DNA of 64,000 nucleotides, from positions 48,075,893 to 48,139,892 of the forward strand of contig CM068544.1 of the NCBI GenBank assembly GCA_035048495.1. Direction: 5' to 3'. How positions within the stretch are numbered: the stretch's first letter is position 1; every line of letters starts with the position of its first letter. Shown here one piece after another: positions 11,561-21,700 of the stretch. The translations under genes were made by a program, and so were the position numbers. The DNA is from Euptelea pleiosperma (lineage: Eukaryota; Streptophyta; Magnoliopsida; Ranunculales; Eupteleaceae). Under the pieces are notes generated by a model that saw only the letters and a program-made list of their open reading frames with translations, made no database searches and was not told the origin of the DNA.

Positions 11561-11808
11561 AGCCCTGCTTGATTCAATGCAAATCGGATGCAATGCACCC
11601 ACTTGCCACAGTTTTGGAATTACAAGTGATTACTTGGGGACATGCAAATGAGCTGGTGTACAAGTGGTTGCCAAGCCCTTGCAAACTCCTTAATAAAATA
11701 GATGCAAGTAAGTGCAGCCCAAAAACCATGGCAAGTAGGTGCATTGCCACTCACTGCATTTGCACAAGAGTGCAAAATGCATCCCAGTGCAACGAACCAA
11801 GCATGGCC
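11561..11808. mobile_element. Tourist-like MITE (PIF/Harbinger type)
   Basis: A 248-bp element whose ends are inverted repeats: left AGCCCTGCTTGATTC, right in reverse GGCCATGCTTGGTTC. It is flanked by the trinucleotide TAA on both sides (11558-11560 and 11809-11811). A 3-bp TWA duplication with a GGCC..TTGGTT terminus is the Tourist/PIF-Harbinger signature. Internal TGCATTTTGCAC and TGCAAATG words are also arranged as inverted repeats. The 143-codon frame that crosses it is therefore not a gene. Confidence 0.75.
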
Positions 11809-11811
11809 TAA

Positions 11812-12314
11812 GGTTCTAGTTGAGTTCCAAAGAAGTGGCCACTTCGTCATTCCAGACCACGTAAGTTACTTTCTGTCATTTCAAACAAACTTTTGATTTC
11901 GTACGAGGCAAAAGTCGATATAGTAACTTCTATTACAAGTAGAAATGTTTCTACTTCTCATTCCCAAATGGGGCTTAGCATAACATGTGAAATGTAACTC
12001 TTGGATTTTGGGAGTTAATGAGGTGGACATGAAAATGAAATCCATCCATAAATGAATTGGTGCCATATAACCTAGCTGATCACCTATAAAAAGAAAAAGA
12101 AAAAGAATACTAGTTGAACGTGAGACAAGTAAATTAATACCGTGCATGAATGAATTGGTGCCATATAACCTAGAATCAAATCACTTGAGGCTCCCTCTTG
12201 AGTGCCCTAGCTGAGCTTGCTTGTGCATTAGCTCCCTCGTTCCCTTATTGGGCTGGCAGGCTTGGGTGAGCAAGGTAGGATTTATCAGTACTAAATGCTC
12301 TGGAAAGCAAAAGG
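11812..12314. repeat. Spacer with a 25-bp direct repeat
   Basis: The words AATGAATTGGTGCCATATAA and the following CCTAG occur twice, near 12050 and 12148, about 98 bp apart. They could be a small tandem duplication or the trace of an insertion. No gene was recognised. Confidence 0.5.
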
Positions 12315-13143
12315 CGAATTTTGGATACCCCGTCAATTTCTCTTCTTATCCCCCACTTAAACTATAATTAAAATGACTTATATATCCCCTGTGTTTTCTC
12401 TTATCTCCCCCCTCTCCTCGCAAGATATATAAACTATCAACTTTACCCCATTAATTTCTCTAATTAACCCCTTTCTATTTCTTCTCATCCCCTCTAAAAT
12501 TCAAAATCATTAGAGCATGAGAGAAAGCAAAGGAGACTATTTCAAAGCGAGGGGTATTGAAAAAGCAAAAGGAGAATACATAAAATATTATAGGGTTGTA
12601 TTCTACATCTTCTACAACTCTCATTGGGAACTTTCGAGTAAAACAATTAATGGAAGAATCAACGGATGTATGTATTTGAATTCAATTTTTTCTAATTGAC
12701 AAAATAATTCTAACTTTATTTTCGAAACTATTCTAACAAGAAATTATAGTAATCTCGCCGAAATGATACATTTTTTTTTTCCTCGTATCGTGAAGCATTG
12801 TTTGGACTTAGCAGTCTGAACAACAACGAGTACCTACGGAATGGGAGGTACCTCCACTTTCTGGCGATCAGCAACGATGGAGAAAGAGGGCGAGCGGCGA
12901 CACTGGAGAGAAAATGGGGTTGGCGGTGTGGTGAGGGTGGATGGGGAGAGGAAGAGCAACGTAAGACTATTTCACTGAATTCACAAAATCCTTCCAAATT
13001 ACCCTTTCGTGTTTATCATTTTGCGGGATGGGGATGATAAGAGATTTCGATGGGCCCACGGCCAATTAGAAAATTTCAGAAATTGTGGATGGGAAATAAG
13101 AAAAAGGGGGAGATAAGAGTAATTGACGGGGTATCAAAAATTC
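12315..13143. mobile_element. Long terminal-inverted-repeat DNA element, non-autonomous
   Basis: An 829-bp element bounded by imperfect inverted repeats of about 40 bp. The left end is GAATTTTGGATACCCCGTCA and the right end, in reverse, is GAATTTTTGATACCCCGTCA; both continue into TTCTCTT..ATCCCCC-like sequence. Further CTCTTATC / GATAAGAG blocks lie inside. The length of the repeats would suit a Mutator-like element, but I could not confirm a 9-bp duplication. Internal frames on both strands (12728-13037) are unrecognised. Confidence 0.6.
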
Positions 13144-13154
13144 TCCGAAGCAAG

Positions 13155-13375
13155 ATGCTATATGGCGGCTCTTTCGGGCCCACTGACCCATGAATGTGGT
13201 CCATCCCTCGGCGGACCTATACACCAAAAAAAGAGCTTGATTGGTGATTTTCTAACCATTTGATTTGAGCTATTTAATAGGCTCATTCTAGCTATTGGAT
13301 TCAATCATATTTTAGTTACTCAGATCAAATGGCTAGAAATCACCAATCAGATTGCTTCTACGCACTTGCATATTG
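13155..13375. repeat. Inverted-repeat family 2 copy, shortened
   Basis: The left arm has GGGCCCACTGACCCATGAAT, CCCTCGGCGGACCTA and GCTTGATTGGTGATTTTCTA. The right arm has only GGCTAGAAATCACCAATCAG and then stops, so the right terminus is missing. Confidence 0.65.
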
Positions 13376-13769
13376 TGATCATCTGTATGAGTGATGGTGG
13401 ACACATGATCAAAGTCAAGTTTGACATAAAAGAGATATTACAAGTCATCTGGCTTGTGGGAGGAGGCATACGAAGGCGAATGTTCTCTCTTTGACACTTC
13501 TCAGTCTGCTGGATAATTTCCAAAAGCACAAAGATGTGCGACAAGCCCACAAAACAGCGCTTTTGAAAGTGTCCTGGGCTTGAAAAGTGAGTGCACAGCT
13601 CACCACTAGAGTTGATTTTATCCAATACAGAAGTAAACGCATGATATTCTCCATTTCATGCTGGGTCTTCTGAATTTTCAAGAACGTACTAATTTTTCTT
13701 AGAAAAAAACCAGCATTTTTCAATATTTTTTTTCTTTGCCAAATTTTTAAAAGAATTTTTGAATGAAAA
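13376..13769. other. Intergenic, nothing recognised
   Basis: Overlapping minus-strand frames near 13347-13723 have no family resemblance. Confidence 0.4.
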
Positions 13770-14032
13770 ACTCAAACTTTTCCTATTTTTGCCGTAAGCC
13801 AAATTGCTAACTATGGCCATAAGTTACTAATTTCCCGTTTAATATACATATTTATCTTATTTTTCAGAAAAATATATTAACCGTATACATTAATTTGGTA
13901 AAAATATTTGTATATTTTATGTAGAATCATATAATATCCGTATTAAACGCATAATAAGCAATATACACAAATTATTGAAAAACCTGATTTTTTTTTTCTG
14001 TGGAAAAATGCAAAGAAAAACGTTCCTTTAAG

Positions 14033-14377
14033 CAAGGTTTAAAAAACGGCAGTTATAACGAAAATAACGGCCGTTATAACGGATTTGGACCTACCCTGTT
14101 ACGTTATGGACAGTTAAAATGCCCAAAAAATAACGGCTGTTATTTTCTGTTATTTTTCCGTTATAACGAAAATAACAACCGTTATTTTCTGGAAAAATTT
14201 GTGAAAAAAATCGTCCGTTATTTTCTGTTATATTCCGTTTTTTCCACCATTTTTTCTTTTATTTTTGTTATTTTCCGTTATTTCCCATTTTTTCCCCTGA
14301 GTGTTTTTTTTTTATAACGGAAAAAACGATATCGCCCGCAGTCGTTGTACCGTTGTAGCGGTCCCCTTTAAACCTTG
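14033..14377. mobile_element. hAT-type MITE, CCGTTATAACGG subfamily
   Basis: A 345-bp element in reverse orientation relative to 8322-8688, with ends CAAGGTTTAAA and TTTAAACCTTG. The flanking octamers CCTTTAAG and GTTTTAAG match at six of eight positions, a decayed duplication. The interior carries the diagnostic GTTATAACGG words and the GGACAGTTAAAATGCCC block. Inserted into repeat family 3. Confidence 0.82.
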
Positions 14378-14452
14378 GTTTTAAGAAGTTTTTAAATGTT
14401 ATTTATTTATTATTTACCAAAATTTTAACCACATTTCGGAATGACAAAACCG

Positions 14453-14900
14453 TTTTTTTTTTTTTGGTAAGATAGAGGAAATTACATCGGCCGCACCCAA
14501 CGGGCCACTGTCTCCCAGAAGGGGTTGATCAATATCATGAGGCATCTGCCCTAACCACACCTTTATCATTGGGAACTTATGTCCCATGCTTGCGAGCTTG
14601 TCAGCCACTTGGTTTCCTTCTCTGAACCCATGATAAGCTTTCCATTCTATTTCCGCTGTTTGTAGCATGTCCCGGACATCTTTAATTATGGTCCAAAGCC
14701 TCCATGGTTTTTGAGTTTTGTTGTTGAGGCTTTTTACCACAGTTTCTGAGTCGCCTTGGATGACCAGTTTTCTGATATTAAGATCTCTTGCTGTTCGGAC
14801 TCCTTCTGTAAGGGCTGTGCCTTCTGCTACCGTGATCGTGGTTCTTCCAATATATGTGGAGTAGGCTGCAATATACCGTGATCTTTAATTGAGTTTTGTA
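14453..14900 (-). mobile_element. 5'-truncated L1-type LINE, RNase H region
   Basis: Read on the minus strand it encodes an RNase H-like domain: AEGTALTEGVRTA, LVIQGDSETVVKSLN (the GDS acidic motif) and FREGNQVADKLASMGH (the N..AD motif), then a short tail and a poly(A) run seen here as poly(T) at 14453. It is flanked by the direct repeat GACAAAACCG (14443-14452 and 14901-14910), a target duplication as expected for LINE insertion. Most of the frame is open, so the insertion is fairly young compared with the fragment at 7945-8235. Confidence 0.85.
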
Positions 14901-15019
14901 GACAAAACCGAATTATAAACGTTGTCATCCGCTGTGAAATCAGGCGCACTGCAGCACACCTTAGCACGTCTGTTCTTTTGTTATTTTTTATATGGAAAAA
15001 GATATAACAAGATAGATCG

Positions 15020-15325
15020 GATATAGCGATTTTTGTTAGTCACCGCTGCCCTCTGGGCCCACTGACCGTATGGATATTTCTCCCGGCTCTCTTTAGATAT
15101 GTACAACAAGAATCACCCTGATTGATAATTTCAAGCCATTAGATTTTATTACTTTACAAATTGTGATTCTATCCATTGGATCCAATCAATTGTTAGGTAC
15201 TAAATCCAACGGATTAAAATAATTGAACAAGCTGATTTTTGGTTTGAATGAATATCAAGGGGTGGGATAAACATCCATGCGGTCAGTGGGCCCAAATGGC
15301 AGCGGTGAGTAACAAAAATGGCTAT
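15020..15325. repeat. Inverted-repeat family 2 copy beside the clathrin 5' end
   Basis: The best-preserved termini of this family. The left is TTTTTGTTAGTCACCGCTGC with GGGCCCACTGACCGTATGGA. The right, in reverse, is TTTTTGTTACTCACCGCTGC with GGGCCCACTGACCGCATGGA. The arms continue through the CAGCTTGATT-type block. It ends about 420 bp upstream of the clathrin start codon, so it may lie in the promoter. Confidence 0.75.
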
Positions 15326-15744
15326 ACCTGATGTTTTTTGGTTACATCACGACCCTTTTTCATATTTCTGTGGTCGGGGGCGTTGTTTTAGATCTCCTGC
15401 CCGAGTGCCCGTCATTCGATGGAATTCCATTTCATCCGCATTTAAATTAATTGAATCTCCATTTGTGACACCAACAAAGGAGAGAGAAAAGAAAAGAAAA
15501 AGAAAGGGACAGCCTTCCCTGGTTTCTCCCAGTCATATTTCTCTTCAGATCCGTGCATCTCTCTCTCCGACTTGGAGAGTTTGAAGGTATTTTTCGCTGC
15601 ATCAGATCTCGCAGCGATCAAAACTACTAGCGGTTTTGTAGTTCTTTCTGTCGGTGCTGAAACCCTGGTTTTGAACCCTCGATAGGGGGTTTCGATACTC
15701 TCTGCGAACCCGGTTTCCGGTTTTGAATCGTCGACTTAGGCGCC

Positions 15745-18700
15745 ATGGCTGCGGCAAATGCTCCGATCACTATGAAAGAGGTGTTGACGGTGAGTTCTGT
15801 TTCGTTTGTCCCCCCTTGATTCTTATTCGCTTGATTTGATGTTTGTTCTCAGAATTTAAGCTGAATTCATGAGAAATATAGTTTTTTCGGACAGATTTGT
15901 GTGGTTTTGATGCTTAAGAGGTTCGAATATTTGTTTTTCAAATTCGATTTTGTTTAGATGAATCTAGGTTTGCAATTCGTTTGTAAGCGACCCGTTGGTT
16001 ATCGTTTCTTCCATCGGTTCATTTAGGAGTGTTTGTGGTGTGTTTGTTTTATCAAAGCTTCGTTAGATATCGGATCTGTTCAGATCTGTAGAGCAGGTCA
16101 TGATCTGATTCGCGAACTTTGGGTTGCTCTGCTCTCATGCTCTCGAATACTGAAAATTTCTCTCTAGATCTTCATATGTTTGATTTTATGTACTTGCAGT
16201 TACCAAGCGTTGGTATTAATTCGCAATTCATCACGTTTACACATGTTACAATGGAATCGGACAAGTACATATGTGTTCGGGAAACAGCACCACAAAATAG
16301 TGTTGTTATCATCGATATGAGCATGCCTATGCAGCCATTGAGAAGGCCTATTACCGCGGACTCGGCTTTGATGAACCCTAATACCAGAATTCTTGCTCTC
16401 AAAGGTAAGAAAGGTTATTAATTGAATGGTTTTCTTTTTGCATTCAAAACTTCTGATCTTTCTAAGTCTGTCCTTACTGTTAAGGAATTCACAGAATCTG
16501 CATTCGTTCTTTATGGGATTATAACTGTGATACCTCTGCAATTGGCAATGCTAGTAAATGAGCAAGATACTGCCTTTATTCCTCTAATGCTTTCGGTCCA
16601 TTTGGTTTATTTGTGCAAGTTACTTGTAAAATCAACATCATTAGGTGCTTGCACCTTTGTTGTTATTAAGTTTAATATTACTAGTTCTGCAATTAATGCA
16701 CATTCTATTTCTTTATCATTCTCCAGTCTCCACAAGGTTAGTCTCCACAAGGTTCAAGCTAGTAAAACTGAAAATTAAGTGGTAAACTTCTCTGGCGCCA
16801 GAGAAGGATGTAACTTAAAATGATTTGATTAAGTAGGCATATTGACCCAGAAAACTGATTTCTTTTTGTAAATAGAAGAGGTAAGTTGTTCCTATCACAC
16901 GGTAACAATATGCGTTCGAGGTTCCATGATTTGCCAGAATGATTGTCATACTGTAGCGTAGGAATCTGTTTTACTCTTTCTCGTCTTATTACAAATGGAT
17001 GACCCACCGATGTATTGAACATGCACTGAGGTTTGAGAAATTCCCCCTTTTTTTCCTACTGATAAGTTCCATTGCTCATCTAATTAATCCAATGACATCC
17101 TTAATCAGGTATTTAATATATTAATCAAACATGTAGTTCTATTCCCAGGTATCTGAGACCATAAAGTGTCTTATCATTTGCTTCTATTCTTTATTTACTT
17201 TCTAGGCTGCTCCTAGTGACACGCTCGAACCTTGGCAGGTTTGCCATGCAGTTTCTGAGTCAGATGACCATTTGGCTACCTATATTATATGACCCTCTTG
17301 CGTCCTTTTACAGTACCATGCTTGGAATGTTCTGTTCTGGTGATTTATGAGGCGTCATTTTGTTCTGCTTTAAGTCTTCTCTTCTATGAGTTCTTTCTTT
17401 ATTTCTTGATGGCTTCCTAACATATCCTGCTTGTGAATATTTGTAACATAACACTCCATTATGAGGGGGTTGGACCATGATCATCTTACCATTGGTTTGA
17501 TGTAGTGGGCATTCTTTGGTTGGATTACTATTCAGTTTGTTTCTGTAATGCGTACGCTTGTTTTAACGACCCTTTCTTGTTTTGGACATCCCTGAGTAGA
17601 GTTTCTAAAAAAATCTAGGTTGATATGGTAGTGTAGTAACTGCATTAGTTCACATTCTGGAGGTTCTCTGTTGTCGTATCTTCTATCTGGCTATTGAAAT
17701 TTGGCATTTTGTTTGAAGCTCAACTTGCAGGAACCACTCAGGACCACTTACAAATATTCAACATTGAAATGAAAGCAAAAGTGAAATCGCATCAGATGCC
17801 CGAGCAGGTGATAGCTTGATCCTCTTTACGCTCTATCAGAACACCAGACGAGCTGTTTCTTTGGATTTATTTGTTGTGCAATGAGATCAAATTCATTTAG
17901 TCCAACCCATTCACCTTGCTGTGTAGATTGTATTTTGGAAATGGATTACCCCAAAAATGTTGGGCCTGGTCACACAAACCTCGGTATATCATTGGTCAAT
18001 TGAAGGCAAGAAACATTTTCCCCCTTTGTAACAGGATCATTTTGCTTTGGCTTCTTCCATTCTTCCATGGTTGAATTATTTACTATAAATTGTTTTCCAC
18101 TGTAACATATGCAGGTGACTCGGCACCTGTAAAGATGTTTGATAGAACAGCTAATTTGGCAAATAATCAAATAATTAACTACCGATGTGATCCTTCTGAG
18201 AAGTGGTTGGTTTTGATTGGAATTGCTCCTGGCTCACCTGAGGTATGTGGTTACGTTGTATGAGTCTTGCCTTCAGCTTTTGTTTGCTTGGCATTGCCTG
18301 TACGGAAACTCTGTTTGCAAACTGATTGTATTTGTAAATAAATAGGCTATAATTTGCAGCTTTACTTATTGGTAATTGGCTTCTTGTCCCAGAAAGCCAC
18401 AACTTATCAGCAAATAAGCATTATCATAGCACAATTTCTATTTTTTTTGTGTGGAGTTCCTTGCATCATGTACGTATTGTCGGATTAGTTTGGACTAGAA
18501 GTTTATTTATTGAATACGTTGAAAAATAAAAGAGAAAGTGATCATATGACATATTTATTGTGAATTTGAGGAACTGTCAACTAAGTTTATTAGGTAGATC
18601 TCTTTATACTTTGATTGCTTGTAATGTTTTTAAAATCCTATCTTTAATGATTTGAATATTTGTAATGTTTTTAAAATCCTATCTTTAATGATTTGAATAT

Positions 18701-21700
18701 TACGGTCCAAATCAAATTGTAACCCAAACGATTCTAATATCTGGTGTGAATCCCTTTAAGATAAAAAAGCTATGATTTTTATGTGAATCTTACAATTCAA
18801 GTAAGACTTGTGAGTTGAATCTTACAATTCTCTCAAATCTTATGATTTGAATGAAACATGAGACGCATTCTCACGTTAAAATAATAACTTATGCTTTTGG
18901 ATTTCCCTATTCCTTAAATATTATTAGGAACAAAATCCATGAATGTTTTTATTTATCAAACAATTTTGTTACATGTTACTTGCGATGTGTTTCTAAACGT
19001 ACAAAAGTTCATTTTACCATAATTCTTCGTAAATCATTGGTCAGTTTTTAGTTTTTATTATTATTTAGTTGTTTCCTGTTTTATATTTGATGTTACAAGG
19101 GCCCTTTATGATAAGGGGATTATTTCTAGTTTATTCTCTATCTTTGCTCCATTTTTGGTATTAGTTTGATTCGACTTTCTAGCTTGAAACATAATTTAAT
19201 ATTCTATAACAAGCAATTCTTCCAATGCAGTTATTTTAAGAACCATTTTCATAGTTTCTCATGAGATGTCACCCAACGCAGATGGAAGGAAAAGAATAGA
19301 AATGCAAGCAATTGGAAGATTTTCAATTGACACTTAGATGATGAAAGATGTATTGTCATTTAATTTGGTCTTAAAATAATGATACATGGCTTTGATAATT
19401 CTTTTCGAGGAGAGATGTTTTGTTTCTAGAACTATGAATTTAAAATGGGCAGTATTAGGATCGTCCCTAGGATGACACTGTAGCATGCCATCCCATATAT
19501 TCAAGCCATTGATGTTCTTTGAAAAATTGATGTTTTGAACATATGAGACGGCGTGCTACAATGTCATCCATAAGGACGGGACTAACATTTTCCACTTAAA
19601 ATTCTCGATAGTCCTTATCAGAATTGCCAAGTAAACTGTGTTATGATTCGTGGGTATTTATATAATTTTTTTTTAATTATGTGGTGGATTATGGAGTATT
19701 AAGGCTTTTTTATTTAAAAAAATTGGGGGTATTGTTCATATTTTATTAACTCATAAAGAAAAATCTTTACAAAATTTAACAATGGAGTGATTTGAATCCT
19801 ACCGCTTGTTTTTTTATTCAATTCAACTTTGACAACATTGATTAATTGCATGTGTCATCGTCAAGATTGGACCTGGTGTGAATATCAGGGAAGTGTTTAT
19901 TGTGCAATATGAATATAGGCTTGCGTATGCTTTTGATCACACTGTTGCATCATTATTTGCGTGTATCTATCAGAGACATCAATGTAAATGCATGGAGTGG
20001 TGTGCTTGCTCAATGTACATGTTTTGATGCATGCCGGTTTTAGTGGTATCCCAGTTTTTTTTAAATTGAGTTAGAATTTATGAGGGCACTTTGGTACATC
20101 ACGAGTTTCACGATTATTTACATTTTATGCCATTAATGAGGGTAGTTTTGACATTTTAACATATTTTAGTATAAAGGGACCAATCAAAATCATGTAAGGG
20201 GATTATCATATTGTTTTGAGTTTTGAAGGCTGAAAGAATCTTAAAGGGACCCTTTGGAGGGTATTTTAAGCTTTTATATAGTTATTCTTTCTTGGTAATA
20301 TTTGATGCTCATATTTTCACTGGATTTATTATTTATGTTAGTGACTTGCATCATTTTGGTATCAAAGCATGTTTCGAGGCCTGGAACTTTGAGTTTGATA
20401 AACAAAAAGGCCACAAAAGAGGAAACAATTGATACCCCTCACCGATCGGGTAGATCGATTGGAAGGTCAGATGAGAGAGATCAACATGCAATTGGAAAGG
20501 GTTACAGGAGTTTTATTTGGGCTTCTGCAACTGTTAGATCAACTTAGAAGAGAAACCCGATCAGATGAGGATTGACCAAGCATAGAGGAGGATGACTTCT
20601 ATCGAGGACGTCCCACCTAGAATTCTTGTGCAATGAGAAGATTCGATGAACATGGCTGCGGATTTTGGAAAATCTGCAAAAATAATGAAAGTCATGGGAG
20701 AAATTGATGTGGGAATCGATATTTTTATGGAGGTATGGATTATCTAAGAAATCGCAGATTTGATCATATCCATGAAAATTTGAGCAAATGTGGTGATTGT
20801 GGGGATAATATTTCGTGGTTGAAAATTCTAGAATTTTACGGGCACTTGAATGCAGACAATTTTATTGATTGCTTGGAACACGTAGAATTTATATTTTATT
20901 TATTTGATGTCCTGAATCCCAAGAAAGTAAAATTTGTTGCATCCAGTGTCTCTATAGTCAAGGCGCGTGCCTCAGTCCTAAGGCACACCTAAAGCGCCTT
21001 AGAAGGGTCAAGGCGAGGTGCATTTAGTAAGGCGCGCGCCTCACTAAAATACATGCTTTTATTGTAAATTTTTTGTTCTTTGGCCTATTATATTAATCAT
21101 CGGTATGATAGGAGAGATACAATGGAACCTATCTCATTGATGAAAGCAATGAATGACTACTTGGGGAAATGTAAACAGAAAGTGGAGTAGCAGAAGATGA
21201 ATTGGTGTTTGAGGATGATAGCTTGACATGGAGTGTTGTTGCGAGAGTTGCTGGAGTTGGTGAATCAACATCAAATACTAGATCACAATCAAGGTCAAGA
21301 GTAAGAGCAAGGGCTTTAATAAGGGAGCCGGAAGAGGAAGATGCCAATTCGGAGGAGATAGAAGAAGAAGAATATATCGAGGCTAACACATCTGATGATG
21401 ATGGGATGAAGCTAATGATTATATTTTAAAAGATGGTGATGTTAATTAGAACTAATTGTGGGCTATTTGAAATTTTGAACATTTGCTTTCTTTTATGTTT
21501 TATGGCTTTTTGATTACTTATTTTGTATTTAGATAATGACAATGTTAACTAGAACTGCTTTTGGGTTACTTGAGATTTTTGACATTTGCTATCTTTTATG
21601 TTTTATGGCCTAATGATTACTTATTTTGTTATGTTATGATGTTATTTTTCTTTATTTTTTTATATTTTTTATAATTTTTAATATTGTGCCTCGCTTCAAT

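Larger units (their letters stand above)
13770..14950. repeat. AT-rich repeat (family 3) carrying two nested insertions
   Basis: Pieces at about 13770-14032, 14386-14442 and 14911-14950 match, in order, the compact copy at 50420-50665. Shared landmarks are GCTAACTA, TAATTTCCCGTTTAA, ATTATTGAA.AA, TTTTTAAAT, AAAATTTTAA.CA and TTCG.AATGACAAA. The copy was split by a hAT MITE (14033-14377) and then by a LINE (14453-14900). The family itself is unclassified. Confidence 0.6.

Noticed and set aside
11380..11811. 143-codon plus-strand frame
   Set aside because: More than half of it lies in the Tourist-like MITE with TAA flanks, and the remainder has no recognisable domain.
12728..13037. Two overlapping opposite-strand frames
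   Set aside because: Both lie inside the inverted-repeat element and show no domain.
15318..15584. 88-codon frame ahead of clathrin that could be an upstream frame
   Set aside because: Its start lies in the end of the family 2 element and it stops well before the clathrin start; the transcription start is unknown, so no claim can be made.
16200..16541. 113-codon minus-strand frame
   Set aside because: Antisense of clathrin exon 2.
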